Assembly (NCBI RefSeq): GCF_023273895.1
Contig: NZ_CP096883.1
Coordinates: forward strand, 3,782,001 to 3,846,000
Length of the DNA: 64,000 bases
Origin: Sphingobacterium sp. PCS056
GTDB taxonomy: Bacteria; Bacteroidota; Bacteroidia; Sphingobacteriales; Sphingobacteriaceae
Direction of reading: 5' to 3'
This document shows positions 45,132 to 54,248 of this stretch, one piece after another. The notes beneath the pieces were generated by a model, which was given only the letters and a program-made list of their open reading frames with translations, was not told the DNA's origin and did no database searches. The position numbers and the translations under genes are program-made. Position 1 is the stretch's first letter, and every line of letters begins with the position of its first letter.

Positions 45132-46532
45132 TTAGTATTGAGTTGCTTTTAAAAGTATAGAAATGTCACCCTGAGCGGATGCGAGCAATAACATCGCTTG
45201 CCAAACATTATTTTGAGCAATCTCATAATCAATCTCTGCTCGATTTAGACTGTACAATGCTTGAGTAAAATCAACTAAAGGAGTTAGTCCATTTTTATAC
45301 AATGCAGTATGTTGTCGATGTGCTAGCTGAGCAGCTGTAAGTTGTACTTTGGTTTCCGCCAGATTATCCACCGCATTTTGAAATTGCACTTTCGCTAATT
45401 CTGTCTGTGCACTCAGTTCCTTCTCCATCAATGAATAATCCTGTTTTAAAGATTGGGTCTGAAATTGTTGTTCTTTAACTTTACTATCATAACGAAAGAT
45501 ATTAGTCAAATTCCAGCTTAATGTACCACCAATCAAAAAATTACTGCGTTGAATTCCCGTTCCTTTAAAGTAGGAAGACGAATAGGCCGTTTGATCTTGG
45601 ATATAGTTCCAATCAAAACCTGAACCTCTTCCCTGTATCACACCAACAATATTGACAGTTGGCATTTTTTGGCTATGCATATACTTTTCAGACTGTTCAC
45701 TTTCATCGATCTTGCGCTGATGCCAAGTTAATAAAGGATGATTGGCCGCACGCTTTTGAATTGTATCGCCAGATATATACGGTACAGTTGTATTAAATAT
45801 ACTATCCAACTGATATGTTTGAAATTCTTCATTCAACAGTACGGCAAGGTGTTTTGAATATGATAGCTCTTTATCGTACGATTTTATTTCAAGAGATCTA
45901 GCATGGGAAACTTCTGCTTTTGCTAGCGACAGATCCACCTGAGGAATCAAACCACTGGCGGCTCTACTGCTTGTCATTTCGAAGAACACTTGGGCGCGTT
46001 CGGTATTTTTACCCTGGACAAATCTGATCCGTTGACTAGCTAAAACATTGAGATAGGCGGCAGCTACTTTGATCTGATGTTCAAAAATAATCTGATCGAC
46101 ATCTGCCGTTGCAACTTTTTCTTTTGAACTGGCAAGAGCGACCTGCTGTGTTTTTTTACCAAAAGTGAATATATTCCAATTGACATTTGCAAAATACAAA
46201 GCCCCAAAAGCAGCGTTCCAATTTTGCTCAGCCAATGGCATCGAAGTGGCCGCAGAAGCCAAACCTCCGTAAGCATACAGCGGGCCATTTTGTGCATTGA
46301 TAGTCCCATAGCTTTGCTGGGCTCCAAAAGTCACATCCGGAAAATATTGCTTGTTTTGAAATCGTGTATTTTGTACTGTTGACTGAACAAAAGATTGTTT
46401 TGATTTTATTTTATCATGATAATCTACTGCGCGTTGCAGTGCATCAGATAAATTTAATATTTGAGCAAAACCTGTCGTGTTGACTGCAAATATCAAACAT
46501 ATTGATGCCATGAATTTAAGATTCATAGACAA
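45132..46532 (-). CDS. TolC-family outer membrane channel
   Basis: 466 residues with signal peptide (MSMNLKFMASICLIFAVNTT, cleaved after GFAQ); the Met at residue 3 is an equal start. Two repeated OEP regions: LSDALQRAVDYHDKIKSKQS at the start, the matching second half after HPLLTWHQRKIDESEQSEKY near residue 260, and long coiled helices. Forms the outer membrane exit duct of the pump. It starts the pump-adaptor part of the operon, 11 nt before the RND gene and 84 nt after the HYC gene. Confidence 0.9.
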   Translation of the reverse strand: MSMNLKFMASICLIFAVNTTGFAQILNLSDALQRAVDYHDKIKSKQSFVQSTVQNTRFQNKQYFPDVTFGAQQSYGTINAQNGPLYAYGGLASAATSMPLAEQNWNAAFGALYFANVNWNIFTFGKKTQQVALASSKEKVATADVDQIIFEHQIKVAAAYLNVLASQRIRFVQGKNTERAQVFFEMTSSRAASGLIPQVDLSLAKAEVSHARSLEIKSYDKELSYSKHLAVLLNEEFQTYQLDSIFNTTVPYISGDTIQKRAANHPLLTWHQRKIDESEQSEKYMHSQKMPTVNIVGVIQGRGSGFDWNYIQDQTAYSSSYFKGTGIQRSNFLIGGTLSWNLTNIFRYDSKVKEQQFQTQSLKQDYSLMEKELSAQTELAKVQFQNAVDNLAETKVQLTAAQLAHRQHTALYKNGLTPLVDFTQALYSLNRAEIDYEIAQNNVWQAMLLLASAQGDISILLKATQY

Positions 46533-46616
46533 GAATTTAAAAAGTTAATATAAAGAATGGTTGCCATCTTCCGAATAATCGGCTATGGTCAAAATCGAAT
46601 TCAATACTTAACCTTA

Positions 46617-47039
46617 CTATATTCTATATAGACAATGGAAGATATATAAAGGATTAGAGCTGAGTGAAATTTTGGAAGACGAATATATCGGAAAATTAGG
46701 AACATGAAAGACCGATAATTTATCGAAAACAGTACCCCATATTCTATTGGGAATCGCCTCACCCAACACTTTAATAGAAAAATCAAATCCCCCCTGGTTA
46801 CTTGAAGCTTTGTCTGTTTTTAATAGTTGAATATCTATTTTGCAACAGTTCTTCTTCTTTTTGCTTAGTCCCCTTTCTTTAGCTATACATAGCGGACAAG
46901 GTAGTCTGGAATCAGGCGTTATATTTGTCAAACTTACTTGCTTACTTAAAGTTCCTTTGCACAAATGCACCTGTTTAGCAAAGCCCGAAAACAACACTAA
47001 ATAAACAATTGAGAGGAATATGGCAAATAGTTTTTTCAT
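46617..47039 (-). CDS. HYC_CC_PP-type Cys-rich small secreted protein
   Basis: 140 residues, opening the efflux operon. A signal peptide (MKKLFAIFLSIVYLVLFSGF) is followed by VHLCKGTL (H-x-C), CPLC (C-x-x-C) and NCC. This spacing (H/C, CC, C-terminal Pro-containing part) fits the small HYC_CC_PP family found before metal-efflux genes in Bacteroidota. Such proteins are presumed to bind a soft metal. The C-terminal FHVPNFPIYSSSKISLSS is unremarkable. Family assignment is moderate. Confidence 0.7.
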   Translation of the reverse strand: MKKLFAIFLSIVYLVLFSGFAKQVHLCKGTLSKQVSLTNITPDSRLPCPLCIAKERGLSKKKKNCCKIDIQLLKTDKASSNQGGFDFSIKVLGEAIPNRIWGTVFDKLSVFHVPNFPIYSSSKISLSSNPLYIFHCLYRI

Positions 47040-47367
47040 ATACTGATGTGCAAAGCTAATCCAAATTGGAGATTACATATTTATAATATTATGGCCAAAT
47101 ATTGTAAAACTTTAGATTGGCTTATGTCAAATAAGAAAATTTCAAGTCTTTAGTATACTTGACTACAGATAAGTAATATCAATTCAAAATATTTTATACA
47201 ATAAACATAAAAAGAATAAAGCTATTTTTATATCATTGCAATTTTCATTAGTTTTGTGGCACAATTAATCGCAAACATATCCATGTAATAAATAATTTCT
47301 TTTTGCAAAATATTAAACGTGATCGCATACTCATGCCTCACTATCATTCATGCTTTAAAAAGAAATT
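47040..47367. other. Divergent intergenic region
   Basis: 328 bases between the efflux operon and the ABC-F gene. It holds the -7 box of the efflux operon and, at its right end, a short upstream ORF that overlaps the ABC-F start. No other gene seen. Confidence 0.3.
47051..47058 (-). promoter_or_regulatory. -7 box of the efflux operon
   Basis: TAGCTTTG on the minus strand fits TAnnTTTG, 11 nt before the start of the HYC gene. The -33 element is not clear. Confidence 0.35.
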
Positions 47368-47380
47368 ATGCTTATTCTAG
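47333..47380 (+). CDS. Possible leader peptide overlapping the ABC-F start
   Basis: A 15-codon frame, MPHYHSCFKKKLCLF, starts 35 nt before the ABC-F ATG and ends 13 nt inside that gene in another frame. Leader peptides controlling ABC-F ribosome-protection genes are known; this one has three consecutive Lys codons and no clear ribosome-binding site. Coincidence is possible. Confidence 0.25.
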   Translation: MPHYHSCFKKKLCLF

Positions 47381-48954
47381 AAAACATTTCATATATACAT
47401 CCAAACAAAGATCTTTTATTTCAAAATATTAATCTGAGTTTACACGATCATCAAAAAATTGCTCTAATCGGTAATAACGGAGTTGGGAAATCCACTTTAT
47501 TAAAGATCATTGCAGGTGAATTACAACCCGCTGACGGACATATAAGCACCGATGGCAGCCTATACTATGTTCCTCAAATATTTGGGCAGTACAATCATTT
47601 ATCTGTTGCTCAGGTTTTAAAAATAGAATCAAAATTAACAGCTCTCCAAGAAATACTGGCTGGTAACGTGACTGAAGATAATTTTACTGCTCTTGAGGAT
47701 GATTGGAATATAGAGGACCGCTGTCAGCAGGCTCTGAATTATTGGATGTTGACCGATATAGATCTCGGTCAAAAATTATCATCTTTAAGTGGCGGACAAA
47801 AGACAAAGGTTTTTTTGGCGGGTATCAACATTCATCAACCAAAATTGATTCTCTTAGATGAGCCGAGCAATCAATTAGACAGTATAAGTCGTTCTTTATT
47901 ATATCAATATATACAGACTTCCACATGTTCGATTGTCATTGTGAGCCATGATCGCTCGTTATTAAATCAGCTTGAATTTATGTACGAGATGAATGCAACC
48001 GGATTGACCGGCTATATGGGAGATTATGATTTCTATCTTGAAGAAAAAAAAATCATACAAGATGCGCTCCAATCAGATGTAAAGCATCTCGAAAAAGAGC
48101 TACGAAAGACCAAGGTTAATGCACGTCGAACATTAGAACGCCAACAGAAACTTGATACTCGAGGAAAAGCAAAGCAACAAAAAGAAGGTGTCTCGAGAAT
48201 TATGATGAATACCTTGCGGAATAATGCTGAAAAAAGTACTGCTAAATTAAAAGATATCCATAGTGAAAAAAGTACAGGCTTATCAAAAGAATTACAAACT
48301 TTAAGAAAGGAAATTCCTGATATTGATAAAATAAAATTTGGATTAACAGATTCAACCTTACATACTGGCAAAATCCTTTATAAAATTAATTCTCTTAACC
48401 GTCAAATTCATGATAAATTGCTATGGCAAGAAGATTTAAACTTTCAGATTAGCAGTGCTGAACGTATCGCAATAAAAGGTGAAAATGGTGCTGGAAAAAG
48501 TACACTTATACAGATCCTTTTAAACAACACGCCGAAGTTTACAGGTGAGGTATATCGTTTTCCCCATATATCGATATATATCGATCAAGATTATTCCATC
48601 ATCAATAATGACCTAACGATCTATGATCAAGTGCAACAATTTAATGATACAGGACTACTGGAACATGAAATCAAAATTAGATTAAATCGATTCTTATTTG
48701 GAAAAGAATCATGGGATAAGCGATGTCGGGCATTAAGTGGTGGCGAAAAAATGCGACTATGTCTATGTTGTTTAACCATTCGCAACTTAGCTCCAGACAT
48801 GATTGTTATGGATGAACCTACCAATAACTTGGATATCCAAAATATAGAAATATTAACTGAAGCAATCAAAACGTATCAAGGTACCTTATTGATCGTATCT
48901 CATGATGATTATTTTTTAAAGGAAATAAATATCCAAAAAATAATACAACTTTAA
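47368..48954 (+). CDS. ABC-F family ATPase (ribosome-associated)
   Basis: 528 residues with two ATPase domains and no membrane segment. Walker A: GNNGVGKST near residue 36 and GENGAGKST near 372; signatures LSGGQKTK and LSGGEKMR; Walker B LILLDEPSNQLD and MIVMDEPTNNLD. Between them lies a long charged linker (about 230-330, KKIIQDALQSDVKHLEKELR) that in this family enters the ribosomal tRNA site. Function: translation factor or ribosome protection from antibiotics; the linker is of medium length, so resistance cannot be decided. Divergent from the efflux operon. Confidence 0.85.
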   Translation: MLILENISYIHPNKDLLFQNINLSLHDHQKIALIGNNGVGKSTLLKIIAGELQPADGHISTDGSLYYVPQIFGQYNHLSVAQVLKIESKLTALQEILAGNVTEDNFTALEDDWNIEDRCQQALNYWMLTDIDLGQKLSSLSGGQKTKVFLAGINIHQPKLILLDEPSNQLDSISRSLLYQYIQTSTCSIVIVSHDRSLLNQLEFMYEMNATGLTGYMGDYDFYLEEKKIIQDALQSDVKHLEKELRKTKVNARRTLERQQKLDTRGKAKQQKEGVSRIMMNTLRNNAEKSTAKLKDIHSEKSTGLSKELQTLRKEIPDIDKIKFGLTDSTLHTGKILYKINSLNRQIHDKLLWQEDLNFQISSAERIAIKGENGAGKSTLIQILLNNTPKFTGEVYRFPHISIYIDQDYSIINNDLTIYDQVQQFNDTGLLEHEIKIRLNRFLFGKESWDKRCRALSGGEKMRLCLCCLTIRNLAPDMIVMDEPTNNLDIQNIEILTEAIKTYQGTLLIVSHDDYFLKEINIQKIIQL

Positions 48955-49287
48955 TCAGCAATATATCAGCTTTTCTATTGTACTTGAAGTACTTAAAATG
49001 CTCCAAATGCAATAGGAAAGTTTACGTAAATCACGCTACGCTCTAACGATATATGTTAATCATCATTAAAAATAAGCCATAATTTACAGATCCATCATTT
49101 TCTTAATCTAGATCAATGCTAAAAATAAAACAAGTACTTATCTTTAGCATTATAATCAACAGGTTCAGTTACCTTATCTTCATCCATATAGATACAGATG
49201 GAATATTTTAATCAGGTATAATCATGAAAATACCAAAACTAAAATACTGGATAACTGTTCCATATAGTAACATTTAAATAGCTTAAC
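48955..49287. other. Intergenic region with a weak hairpin
   Basis: 333 bases. A hairpin near 48971-49019 (10-bp arms with one G-U pair, inner GTACTTGAAGTAC palindrome) follows the ABC-F stop and may be its terminator. No gene. It should contain the pirin promoter. Confidence 0.3.
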
Positions 49288-50184
49288 ATGTCAAACATTG
49301 GTATCATTATAGAAGAACGTGCCGCAGATATCGGTAATTTTATGGTTGGTCGATTATTACCATTTCGTCAAAAAAGAATGGTAGGTCCCTTTTCTTTTAT
49401 AGATCATATGGGGCCTGCAGCATTAAATGAATATGAAAATCTAGATGTCGGTCCTCATCCTCACATTGGATTGTCGACATTAACTTATCTTTTTGAGGGG
49501 GCGATCATGCATCGCGATAGTTTAGGTACAGAGATGGAAATAAAACCTGGTGCTGTCAACTGGATGACTGCAGGTAAAGGTGTAACTCATTCAGAGCGCA
49601 CTCCTGAATACCTTAGACATACCGACAAATTTTTACATGGTTTGCAAATTTGGGTTGCTCTACCAAAAGAGCTCGAAGAATGTGAACCTTCTTTTGAACA
49701 TACAAATGCTGAAGATCTACCTCATTGGGAAGATGACCAAGGTGTCAACTTTAGGTTGATCGCAGGCGAAGCCTTTGGTAAAAAGTCTCCGGTCTCCGTA
49801 TACAGTAAGCTTTATTTCATTGAAATTAAATCAAAAAATAAAGCAAAAGTTAGTATTGGAAAAGACCTATATGGTGAATCAGGACTTTATATCTTATCAG
49901 GTACAATCACTGATGCAGGAACAACTTTTGAATCAAAACAACTTCTGATAGCAAAAGATGCGCAATTGTGCGAATTTGAAATTGGTGAAGACACCACAAT
50001 TTACATTTTTGGAGGTGAGCCTTTTCCAGAAGAGCGGTATATCCTTTGGAATTTTGTAAGTTCATCTAAAGAAAGATTAGAGCAAGCCAAGCAAGATTGG
50101 ATTGACAAAAAATTTCCTCCTGTTGCTAATGAAACTGGCTATATACCGCTTCCAGAATTTTATCTAACAAAAAAAACATCATGA
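49288..50184 (+). CDS. Pirin-family cupin protein
   Basis: 298 residues. The metal-binding residues of pirins are in place: His57 and His59 (GPHPHIGLSTLTYLFEG), His101 and Glu103 (VTHSERTP). The C-terminal cupin includes LYILSGTITDAGTTFESKQL and the GGEPFPEERYI segment. Known pirins have quercetinase or redox-sensing activity; here the substrate is unknown. Its last four bases overlap the start of the OsmC gene (ATGA), so the two are cotranslated, a pairing that suggests a role in oxidative or electrophile stress. Confidence 0.9.
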   Translation: MSNIGIIIEERAADIGNFMVGRLLPFRQKRMVGPFSFIDHMGPAALNEYENLDVGPHPHIGLSTLTYLFEGAIMHRDSLGTEMEIKPGAVNWMTAGKGVTHSERTPEYLRHTDKFLHGLQIWVALPKELEECEPSFEHTNAEDLPHWEDDQGVNFRLIAGEAFGKKSPVSVYSKLYFIEIKSKNKAKVSIGKDLYGESGLYILSGTITDAGTTFESKQLLIAKDAQLCEFEIGEDTTIYIFGGEPFPEERYILWNFVSSSKERLEQAKQDWIDKKFPPVANETGYIPLPEFYLTKKTS

Positions 50185-50573
50185 ATATCGTAAAAGCATC
50201 CATTGGTACAGATAAATATAAAACATCTGTAATTGCAGGAAAGAACAGTATTGTTGTTGATGAACCTCTTGATAAAGGTGGGCTTGATCTAGGTTTTCAA
50301 CCACAGGAACTCCTGGCTGCTTCATTGGCCTCTTGTACTGCCATTACGTTGAAAATGTATGCTGACCATAAAGAATGGACAGTCAACTCTTTTCAGGTGG
50401 ACGTAATGATTGAACAATCTGAAGATAAGAGCACAACAAAATTTGTAAGAAAAATAAGTTTTGAAGGTAAACTAGATGAAAAACAACACACTCGTATTGT
50501 AGCTATAGCCAATGCTTGTCCAATCCATAAAATACTTCTTTCCCAAATAGCGATCGATACGATACTCGTTTAA
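50181..50573 (+). CDS. OsmC-family peroxiredoxin-like protein
   Basis: 130 residues, a single OsmC/Ohr-like fold. The two reactive cysteines are Cys52 (AASLASCTAITLKMYA) and Cys113 (NACPIHKILL), the usual peroxide-reducing pair. The start overlaps the pirin stop by four bases. Likely reduces organic hydroperoxides. A perfect palindrome about 50 nt downstream ends the unit. Confidence 0.9.
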   Translation: MNIVKASIGTDKYKTSVIAGKNSIVVDEPLDKGGLDLGFQPQELLAASLASCTAITLKMYADHKEWTVNSFQVDVMIEQSEDKSTTKFVRKISFEGKLDEKQHTRIVAIANACPIHKILLSQIAIDTILV

Positions 50574-50622
50574 TACCGCTGTGCTCTGACGTAACTACTC
50601 GTACTGCAACAGTAAAAGCATA

Positions 50623-50670
50623 TCATTATAAAGGCTTTATGATTGATCAATCATAAAGCCTTTATAATGA
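50623..50670. terminator. Perfect 48-nt palindrome after the pirin/osmC unit
   Basis: Bases 50623-50646 are the exact reverse complement of 50647-50670, with no loop spacer at the centre (TTGATCAA). A CAAAAAAT follows. Such a perfect 24-bp stem is longer than the other terminators in this window. Confidence 0.6.
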
Positions 50671-50734
50671 CAAAAAATCTGTAACATATGATGGGTCTTA
50701 GATACTAATGATATACTATACATTATAAACATAT

Positions 50735-51586
50735 ATGAAAAAGTTATCACTCATGGCTATCATAGCCTTTATTGTCGCTACATTTACAGTTCGTGCACAA
50801 GAAAATGCCATTCTTTGGAAAATATCAGGAAATGGTTTGGCCAAAGACTCCTACCTATTAGGTACGATGCATCTGATGTGTGAAGAAGACTATCTGTTAA
50901 AGGATAAAATCAAAAATCTGATCCCCAAAGTTGATGTGATAACCTTTGAAATTAATATTGGTTCAGAAGAAAATAAACCCATCATCCCTGAAATGATGAA
51001 ACCTGACAGCAATTTCCTTAAAGGTATGACCAAAGCTGAACTCACTCAAATGGATAGCATCCTCACCTCACAACAACTGTCTATTCAAATGCTCGATATG
51101 ATGTCACCAGCTGTATTTATATCCCTTTTAAGTTTAAAATCTTTAGAGTGCTCAGATCCTAGAAAAGTGAAAACAATGGAAACAGATATCCAAGCCCTGG
51201 CAACAGCTTCAAATAAAAAGATAGATAATCTCGAAACATTAAAATTTCAAATGGATATGTTAAACAATATGTTTAAAGCATCTGATTTATTGGAATATTT
51301 AAACAAAATTGATGAGATGCCAGCAATATCAAAAAAAATGGTAACCGCTTATCAAACCGAGAATTTAAAAGAGCTGGAAACAATTATTTATGATAATAGT
51401 TATATGTCTAAAGAAGATCTAGCAAACTTCTTGACTAAACGTAATATCAATTGGATGAATAAAATTCCATCGAAAATGTCAGCATCTTCCCATCTATTTG
51501 CTGTTGGAGCAGGACATTTAGTTGGAAAAAATGGTCTTTTAAACCTATTAGCGGCTAAAGGCTATAAGCTCACTCCCATTCTTTAA
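50735..51586 (+). CDS. TraB/GumN (TIKI-like) family secreted protein
   Basis: 283 residues. Signal peptide MKKLSLMAIIAFIVATFTVR, cleaved before QENAILWKI. The family's first motif LLGTMHLM (G-T-x-H) lies near residue 45. The second, AVGAGHLVGKNGLL, with G-x-G-H, lies at the C-terminus. TIKI-type enzymes are metalloproteases in animals; bacterial members are uncharacterised. It is followed 2 nt later by the DUF1801 gene, so the two are cotranscribed. Confidence 0.85.
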   Translation: MKKLSLMAIIAFIVATFTVRAQENAILWKISGNGLAKDSYLLGTMHLMCEEDYLLKDKIKNLIPKVDVITFEINIGSEENKPIIPEMMKPDSNFLKGMTKAELTQMDSILTSQQLSIQMLDMMSPAVFISLLSLKSLECSDPRKVKTMETDIQALATASNKKIDNLETLKFQMDMLNNMFKASDLLEYLNKIDEMPAISKKMVTAYQTENLKELETIIYDNSYMSKEDLANFLTKRNINWMNKIPSKMSASSHLFAVGAGHLVGKNGLLNLLAAKGYKLTPIL

Positions 51587-51588
51587 TT

Positions 51589-52005
51589 ATGGCAAACAAT
51601 AAAACTGTTGCAACTTCGGATTCAGTTCAGGATTTCATTGCACAAATACCAGATGAGCAGAAAAGAAAAGATAGTGATAGACTCATCCAAATTATGGAAG
51701 AGATCACTGGTGAACCTGCCGTACTATGGGGACCCAGTATTATTGGTTTTGGTTCGTACCACTACAAGTATGCAAGTGGCCATGAAGGAAACGCACCTTT
51801 GGCCGGATTTTCACCACGTAAAAGCGCCATTTCTTTATATCTATACATTTGTGAAAATGATATAGATCTTGATCTTAAAAAATTAGGAAAATTCAAAATG
51901 AGCAAGGCCTGTATCTATGTTAAAAAGTTGTCCGATATTCATGAAGATTTCCTCATTAAAATTATAAAAGATAGTATTGTTGCTGTAAAGATAAAATATG
52001 GATAA
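51589..52005 (+). CDS. DUF1801 protein
   Basis: 138 residues, cytoplasmic. Family features: VQDFIAQIPDEQKRKDSDRL, then the core GPSIIGFGSYHYKYASGHEG and PLAGFSPRKSAISLYLY, and the end LSDIHEDFLIKIIKDS. DUF1801 proteins are small alpha/beta proteins of unclear biochemistry. It is coupled to the TraB/GumN gene and is closed by a strong hairpin next to the tRNA. Confidence 0.85.
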   Translation: MANNKTVATSDSVQDFIAQIPDEQKRKDSDRLIQIMEEITGEPAVLWGPSIIGFGSYHYKYASGHEGNAPLAGFSPRKSAISLYLYICENDIDLDLKKLGKFKMSKACIYVKKLSDIHEDFLIKIIKDSIVAVKIKYG

Positions 52006-52009
52006 AAGA

Positions 52010-52039
52010 AAAAGGCGAAAGAAAACTCTTTCGCCTTTT
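52010..52039. terminator. Bidirectional hairpin between DUF1801 gene and tRNA-His
   Basis: A 12-bp stem (52010-52021, 52028-52039; AAAAGGCGAAAG) with a six-base loop. It follows the DUF1801 stop on the plus strand and touches the tRNA 3' end on the minus strand, so it can end both transcripts. Confidence 0.8.
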
Positions 52040-52040
52040 G

Positions 52041-52114
52041 GGTAAATGATGGGGCTCGAACCCACGACCCTCGGTACCACAAACCGATGCTCTAACCAAC
52101 TGAGCTACATCTAC
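52041..52114 (-). tRNA. tRNA-His (GTG anticodon)
   Basis: On the minus strand the acceptor stem GTAGATG pairs with CATTTAC, with one G-U. The D arm is GCTC AGTTGGTTA GAGC, the anticodon stem TCGGT/ACCGA carries loop TTGTGGT (anticodon GTG), and the T arm is GTGGG TTCGAGC CCCAT. The base before the 5' end is a G that can pair with the discriminator C, the histidine-specific feature. The 3' CCA is not encoded in full. Confidence 0.95.
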
Positions 52115-52174
52115 CGTGTTTGTGCTACAAAAGTAGAATTTTATTTGATATACTCCAAATGTTTTTAAGCAAAA

Positions 52175-52206
52175 AATCCTCATTACAACGTATCGTAATG
52201 AGGATT
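52175..52206 (-). terminator. htpG terminator
   Basis: A 12-bp stem (52175-52186, 52195-52206, AATCCTCATTAC) with an eight-base loop, followed on the minus strand by TTTTT. It lies 23 nt beyond the htpG stop. Confidence 0.8.
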
Positions 52207-52229
52207 AAGGCATTATTTTTTAATTTTTA

Positions 52230-54119
52230 TTAGATCATCTCAACACTGCGTTTCACAAATGACGTTAAAGCAGCACCTGTTAACAAACCGCGAGATAATA
52301 AAGCTAAGTCAAACGCTTGTTTTGCCAATTGCGCACCTTCTTCTTCAGTACTTGATAAAATGCGTTTCACCAGTGGATGGTTACCATTTACGGTTACCTT
52401 ATAGTTGTCAGGTAAGTTGCCGTAAAAGTTCATACCGCCGTTCGTTTTTGCCATATCTTTCATACGACGCATAAACTCATCGATCGTTACTGATACAGGT
52501 AATTCCTCAGCAGATAAAGCATCCACTTCAACTTTCATGTCCGGACGGCTAATAGCTTTTTCAAAGATCGATAATGCCTGTTTAGATTCATCTTCAGAAA
52601 TTGACAATTCCTGTTTCTCATCTTTTTGAATCAACTTATCGATAACATCTGCATCTACACGCTTCAACTGTGCCTTCTCGCCACCTTTTTGTTCCAAATA
52701 GGAAGTAATATGAGTATCCAGTGGACCATCTAATACCAGTACATCATAACCTTTTGTCTTTGCACTTGAAATAAAGCTATCTTGTTGTGCCGCATCGTGG
52801 GTATAGAGATAGATGATATTACCGTCTTTATCAACCTGAATATCTTTTACTTTCTCAAAATACTCTTTAATCGTATAGTTTTCTTTATCAGTATTGGTCA
52901 ATAGACAGAATTCATTTGCCTTTTCAGCAAATTTCTCATCGCTCAACATACCATATTTGATAAAAAGACCGATATCATTCCATTTTTCTTCAAAACCTTT
53001 ACGATCTGTTTTAAAGATTTCCTGCAACTTATCAGCTACTTTTTTAGTGATATAGTTGTTGATCTTTTTCACGTTACTATCTGCTTGTAAGAAGCTTCTT
53101 GAAACGTTTAATGGGATATCCGGTGAGTCAATTACACCATGTAACAACATTAAAAATTCAGGAACAATATCTTTTACTTCGTCGGTAATGAATACTTGAC
53201 GTGAGTATAATTTAATTTTATTACGTTGAATTTCTAATTCATTTTTAATTTTCGGGAAGTATAAAATTCCGGTTAAATTAAATGGATAATCCACATTTAA
53301 ATGGATCCAGAATAATGGTTCGTCCATTGAATATGGATACAACTCTTTATAGAAAGCCAAATAGTCGGCATCTGTCAGTTCAGATGGAGCTTTTGTCCAA
53401 GCTGGGCTTGTGTTGTTGATGATGTTATCAACTTCAACAGATTTATATTTTGGTTTTCCTTCTTCATCTTCTCCATCTGGCTCAGACGTTGTTTTCGTTC
53501 CGAAGCGGATATTTACAGGAAGGAAGCGCGCATATTTGTCCAAGATCTCCTGTAAGCGCGATTGGCTTAGGAATTCTGAAGACTCTTCATTAATGTGTAA
53601 AATGATGTCAGTACCACGTGTCGTACGTGTACCTGCAGAAATTTCATACGAAGTACTACCATCACATGTCCAGTGCGCAGCCTCTGCCCCATCTTGGTAA
53701 GATAACGTTTCGATTTCAACGTTATCAGCAACCATAAATGCGGAATAGAAACCTAATCCAAATCGACCGATGATTTCATTTGCATCATTTGCTTCTTTGA
53801 ATTTTTCCATAAATTCAGTTGCACCTGAAAAAGCAACTTGATTGATGTATTTCTTAATCTCTTCAGCAGTCATACCGATACCATTATCCGAAATGGTGAT
53901 CGTTTTTGCCGCTTCATCAAGTTTTACATCAACTAATAAATCACCTACTTCACCTTGGTATTGACCTAATGAAGCTAAGCGTTTTATTTTTTGAGAAGCA
54001 TCCACCGCGTTTGAAACTAACTCGCGTAAGAAGATCTCATTATCAGAGTATAAGAATTTTTTAATGACAGGAAAAATGTTTTCCGTGTGGATTGAAATAG
54101 ATCCTTTTTCTGTGTTCAT
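52230..54119 (-). CDS. htpG: HtpG, bacterial Hsp90 chaperone
   Basis: 629 residues, the normal length. The N-terminal GHKL ATPase has FLRELVSNAVDASQKIKRLA, ISDNGIGMTAEEI and GRFGLGFYSAFMVAD. The middle domain has LPLNVSRSFLQ-like DIPLNVSRSFLQAD. The C-terminal dimerisation part holds an acidic linker and PVSVTIDEFMRRMKDMA. It is an ATP-driven chaperone in the cytosol. It is a single gene with a strong terminator. Confidence 0.95.
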   Translation of the reverse strand: MNTEKGSISIHTENIFPVIKKFLYSDNEIFLRELVSNAVDASQKIKRLASLGQYQGEVGDLLVDVKLDEAAKTITISDNGIGMTAEEIKKYINQVAFSGATEFMEKFKEANDANEIIGRFGLGFYSAFMVADNVEIETLSYQDGAEAAHWTCDGSTSYEISAGTRTTRGTDIILHINEESSEFLSQSRLQEILDKYARFLPVNIRFGTKTTSEPDGEDEEGKPKYKSVEVDNIINNTSPAWTKAPSELTDADYLAFYKELYPYSMDEPLFWIHLNVDYPFNLTGILYFPKIKNELEIQRNKIKLYSRQVFITDEVKDIVPEFLMLLHGVIDSPDIPLNVSRSFLQADSNVKKINNYITKKVADKLQEIFKTDRKGFEEKWNDIGLFIKYGMLSDEKFAEKANEFCLLTNTDKENYTIKEYFEKVKDIQVDKDGNIIYLYTHDAAQQDSFISSAKTKGYDVLVLDGPLDTHITSYLEQKGGEKAQLKRVDADVIDKLIQKDEKQELSISEDESKQALSIFEKAISRPDMKVEVDALSAEELPVSVTIDEFMRRMKDMAKTNGGMNFYGNLPDNYKVTVNGNHPLVKRILSSTEEEGAQLAKQAFDLALLSRGLLTGAALTSFVKRSVEMI

Positions 54120-54248
54120 ATATATTTTATATTTAATTGCTAATTGATTTCACAGTTAAACATCAATCTATATTCCAAACAGTCAATTTGAGACAAGATG
54201 TCATATTTTAAGTTAAAATGACAATATCAGGGCTGTTCATTGCTTGAC

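Noticed and set aside
51883..52183. Minus-strand frames across the tRNA
   Set aside because: They run through a well-formed tRNA-His and a terminator.
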